From Prescottella agglutinans (lineage in GTDB: Bacteria; Actinomycetota; Actinomycetes; Mycobacteriales; Mycobacteriaceae): a stretch of DNA of 64,000 nt. The DNA lies in contig NZ_RKLP01000015.1 in NCBI RefSeq assembly GCF_004011865.1, positions 1 through 64,000 on the forward strand. Reading direction: 5' to 3'. Position numbers and translations under genes: made by a program. Of this stretch, positions 61,568-64,000 are shown in pieces. The notes under the pieces were generated by a model that saw only the letters and a program-made list of their open reading frames with translations, made no database searches and was not told the DNA's origin. How positions within the stretch are numbered: position 1 is the stretch's first letter; every line of letters begins with the position of its first letter.

Positions 61568-61909
61568 GAGTGACCTTTCTTCGGCGTCACAGTGTCGTTC
61601 TCGTCACCATTTGCGATCGAACGCCCAGGTCCCGGACCCGGGGTGTGGAATGTGACGGGCTTCTCACGGCAATTTCTCACGTCCGGAAGGTTCTGCGGTG
61701 GGAGTTACCACTCAGCGAGACTAACGGTGATCTGCCCGACAGCCCAGGGCTACTTTTCGCGAAAGAACGCTGCCCGAGGACCGGGACCGAATGCGCTGTA
61801 CAACAGCGTGGTCGGTTTCGGAGAATCGACCTCGGTACCGGTCACCATGCCGGCACTTCGGGTGGCCATTTGGATCGCGCCCACCGGCGCCTCGACAGGA
61901 GAGAATGAG
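61568..61909. other. Divergent promoter region between two acyl-CoA synthetases
   Basis: 342 bp with no gene that can be supported. It contains IclR-type site 13 (61706). In-frame codons upstream of the FadD17-like start do not look coding. Confidence 0.55.
61706..61720. promoter_or_regulatory. IclR-type motif site 13
   Basis: TACCACTCAGCGAGA, about 140 bp upstream of the minus-strand ligase and 190 bp upstream of the FadD17-like gene. Confidence 0.55.
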
Positions 61910-63574
61910 TTGGAACGCACCACGATTGCCGAGATGCTGCTCGATCGCGTCGGCGACGAGCACCTCGGTCTCCGGACTCGCGAGCAGGACTGGACGTGGG
62001 ACGAGGTGGTTCGCGAGAGCGCCGCGTGCGGTTCGTTGGCGCAGTCCCTCCGGGTGGACGGTCCGTTCCACATCGGCGTCCTGCTCGAGAACGTGCCCGA
62101 ATTCCTGTTCTGGCTCGGAGGGGCGGCGCTCACCGGCGCGACGATCGTCGGCATCAACCCGACGCGTGGTGCCACCGAGCTCGAGGCCGAGATCAAGTAC
62201 GTCGACTGCCAGCTCATCGTCACCGACGCCGCCGGCATGGAGAAGCTGAAGGGCCTCGATCTGGGTCTGGCCGAGGACCGGTTCGTCCTGGTCGACGCCC
62301 CCGACTACCGCGCCCGGATCGACGCGCACCGGGCGGAGCCGGCGATCGCCGACGGCATCGACGAGTTCAGCCTGTACCTGCTGCTGTTCACGTCGGGCAC
62401 CACCGGAATGTCCAAGGGCGTCAAGTGCAGCCAGGGTCGCCTGTCGCGACTGGCGTACGCCAACACCAAGAAGTACGGCCACAAGCGCGACGACGTCGAC
62501 TACTGCCCCATGCCGCTGTTCCACGGCAACGCCCTCATGGCGCTGTGGGCGCCGGCGCTCGCGAACGGCGCGACGGTCTGCCTGCCGGAGGCCCGCAAGT
62601 TCTCCGCGTCCGGCTTCCTGCCCGACGTGAAATTCTTCGGCGCCACGTTCTTCACCTACGTCGGCAAGGCGCTGTCCTACCTCATGGCGACGCCCGAGCA
62701 GCCGGACGACAAGGACAACGAGCTCGAGCGCGGCTTCGGCACCGAGGCCTCGCCCGAGGACAAGGCCGAGTTCGTCCGCCGGTTCGGCGCCGAACTGTTC
62801 GAGGGCTACGGCTCGTCGGAGGGCGCCGGTTCGGTCAAGCTCGACCCCGAGGCGCCGGCGGGCGCCCTCGGTCGTCCCGCCCACGACGGGATCGCCGTCG
62901 TGAACCCGGAGACCCGGGAGGAGTGCGCTCGCGCGATCCTCGACGAGCACGGCCGGGTGCTGAACCCGGACGAGGCCATCGGCGAGATGATCAACAAGGA
63001 GGGTGTCCGCGCGTTCGAGGGCTACTACAAGAACGACGCCGCCGACTCCGACCGCATCAAGCACGGCTGGTACTGGACGGGCGACCTCGGCTACGTCGAC
63101 GAGGCGGGCTTCATCTACTTCGCCGGCCGCAAGGGCGACTGGATCCGGGTCGACGGCGAGAACACCTCGGCGCTGATGATCGAGCGTGTGCTGCGCCGCC
63201 ACCCCGAGGTCATCGCCACGGGCGTGTACGCCATCCCGGACCCGCGGTCGGGCGACCAGGTGATGGCCGCGATCGAGGTCGACTCGCTCGAGTCGTTCGA
63301 CGCCGTCAAGTTCGCCGAGTACCTCGCGGGCCAGGACGATCTCGGCAGCAAGGCGACGCCGCGTTTCGTGCGGGTGTCCACCAACCTGCCGATCACCGGA
63401 TCCAACAAGGTCCTCAAGCGGGAACTGCAGGCCGAACTGTGGCGCACCGACGAGCCGGTGTACCGCTGGGAGGGTCGCGGCGAGCCGGTCTACAAGCCGA
63501 TGACGGCCGACGACAAGGCGGCGCTCGAGGCCGAGTTCGTCGCGTCCGGTCGCCAGCGCTTCCTGGGCGCCTGA
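61910..63574 (+). CDS. FadD17-like acyl-CoA synthetase
   Basis: A 554-aa ANL ligase. FTSGTTGMSKGVKCS is the P-loop. EARKFSASGFLPDVKFFGATFFTYVGK and ATPEQPDDKDN follow FadD17 of mycobacteria, a steroid side-chain ligase. GDWIRVDGENTSALMIERV is the A8 region, with Lys in GSNKVLKREL. TTG 61910 is chosen because AGGAGA lies eight bases upstream and the conserved part starts at once; ATG 61850 and ATG 61934 are alternatives. The SDR follows with a one-base gap. Confidence 0.85.
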   Translation: MERTTIAEMLLDRVGDEHLGLRTREQDWTWDEVVRESAACGSLAQSLRVDGPFHIGVLLENVPEFLFWLGGAALTGATIVGINPTRGATELEAEIKYVDCQLIVTDAAGMEKLKGLDLGLAEDRFVLVDAPDYRARIDAHRAEPAIADGIDEFSLYLLLFTSGTTGMSKGVKCSQGRLSRLAYANTKKYGHKRDDVDYCPMPLFHGNALMALWAPALANGATVCLPEARKFSASGFLPDVKFFGATFFTYVGKALSYLMATPEQPDDKDNELERGFGTEASPEDKAEFVRRFGAELFEGYGSSEGAGSVKLDPEAPAGALGRPAHDGIAVVNPETREECARAILDEHGRVLNPDEAIGEMINKEGVRAFEGYYKNDAADSDRIKHGWYWTGDLGYVDEAGFIYFAGRKGDWIRVDGENTSALMIERVLRRHPEVIATGVYAIPDPRSGDQVMAAIEVDSLESFDAVKFAEYLAGQDDLGSKATPRFVRVSTNLPITGSNKVLKRELQAELWRTDEPVYRWEGRGEPVYKPMTADDKAALEAEFVASGRQRFLGA

Positions 63575-63575
63575 G

Positions 63576-64000
63576 ATGACCCGCAAGGTCGCCCTCGTCA
63601 CGGGCGCGAGCCGCGGCATCGGGCGTGAGATCGCGCTCGCGTTCGCGCGCAAGGGGTTCGACGTCGCGATCACCGCACGCACGGTCCGCGAAGGGGAGGG
63701 CGCCGTCACGCCGCGCACCCGCGCGGAGGGTGAGACGCTCATCGCCGTGCCCGGCAGCCTGGAGACGACGGCTGCGGAGATCGAGGCGTGTGGTGTCCGG
63801 GCGCTGCCGATCCGCATGGATCTGCTCGACCAGGACTCGGTGGTCGGTGCGGCCGACGAGGTCCTGCGCGAGTGCGGTCGAATCGACGTCCTCGTCAACA
63901 ACGCGTACGCGCAGACGGCCGGTCACATGGAACGCATCCTCGACCTGCGTCTCGACGACGCCGAGGTCATGGTGCGCGGCAACTACCTGCACCAGCTGGC
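63576..64000 (+). CDS. SDR-family oxidoreductase, N-terminal part
   Basis: The first 141 codons of a classical SDR cut by the right edge: TGASRGIG at residues 9-16, ITARTV at strand 2 and NNAYAQT at the NNAG position. A 20-residue insert (VTPRTRAEGETLI) after strand 2 is seen in some actinobacterial SDRs. ATG follows the FadD17-like stop by one base. Its active site lies beyond the window. Confidence 0.82.
   Translation, partial: MTRKVALVTGASRGIGREIALAFARKGFDVAITARTVREGEGAVTPRTRAEGETLIAVPGSLETTAAEIEACGVRALPIRMDLLDQDSVVGAADEVLRECGRIDVLVNNAYAQTAGHMERILDLRLDDAEVMVRGNYLHQL

Overview
The window is about 64 kb of high-GC, gene-dense DNA with many GTG starts and 1-4 base start/stop overlaps. It looks chromosomal, from a mycolic-acid actinomycete of the Rhodococcus/Prescottella type. 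Three things point there: an antigen-85-type mycolyltransferase, a Tat-exported type I cholesterol oxidase very close to the Rhodococcus equi/Brevibacterium sterolicum enzyme, and KstR-, KstR2- and Hsa-type steroid genes. No rRNA, tRNA, CRISPR array, insertion sequence or phage gene was seen. Both edges cut genes (a CoA-transferase subunit on the left, an SDR on the right).

Layout. 0-10 kb: tail of a 3-oxoacid CoA-transferase, two tandem paralogous TetR genes, an enoyl-CoA hydratase, an F420/PPOX protein, a kinase-like protein, and a compact Baeyer-Villiger-like operon (FMO, EthR-like TetR, alpha/beta hydrolase, Zn-alcohol dehydrogenase). 10-15 kb: two near-duplicate BaiE-like SnoaL dehydratase genes with an Old Yellow Enzyme (OYE), a KstR2-like TetR, another SnoaL protein and an aldehyde dehydrogenase. 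15-25 kb: a secreted protein, an SDR/LuxR/luciferase-like monooxygenase/ADH/SDR group, housekeeping genes (AlkA-like glycosylase, RNase HI), a second OYE and an amidohydrolase. 25-33 kb: cholesterol oxidase, two SDRs (one Hsd4A-like), a FadD19-like CoA ligase, a SnoaL protein and an LLM oxidoreductase. 33-40 kb: an IclR regulator and a steroid ring-degradation block, hsaB(-) | hsaD-kstD-hsaA-hsaC(+). 40-45 kb: mycolyltransferase, DUF72, lipoprotein, a fused double-SnoaL protein and an SDR. 45-48 kb: kshA with a small Cys-rich partner, divergent from a second HsaA-like flavoprotein, then a KstR-like TetR. 48-56 kb: a side-chain beta-oxidation operon (FadA5-like thiolase, fused FadE34-like dehydrogenase, SCP-x thiolase, Hsd4B-like hydratase, PaaI thioesterase) and an SDR. 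56-64 kb: a six-gene minus-strand operon ending in an acyl-CoA synthetase, divergent from a FadD17-like synthetase.

Together these supply steroid oxidation (choE, SDRs), CoA activation and shortening of the side chain, 9alpha-hydroxylation and delta1-dehydrogenation (kshA, kstD), and A-ring hydroxylation, cleavage and hydrolysis (hsaA/B, hsaC, hsaD). The many SnoaL/BaiE-like dehydratases and two OYE enones reductases suggest substrates carrying extra ring hydroxyls, such as bile acids. This fits the accessory, cholate-type clusters known in rhodococci rather than the core cholesterol cluster. The bile-acid assignment is inference.

The main hunt result is regulatory. A 15-bp imperfect palindrome (consensus TCYCRCTSAKCGGRA) recurs in at least thirteen intergenic sites next to the steroid genes, including the IclR gene's own promoter and two pairs spaced 49-50 bp. 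Two further motifs were found: a KstR-like box and a 19-bp element shared by the two OYE operons. The window therefore appears to hold three overlapping regulons.
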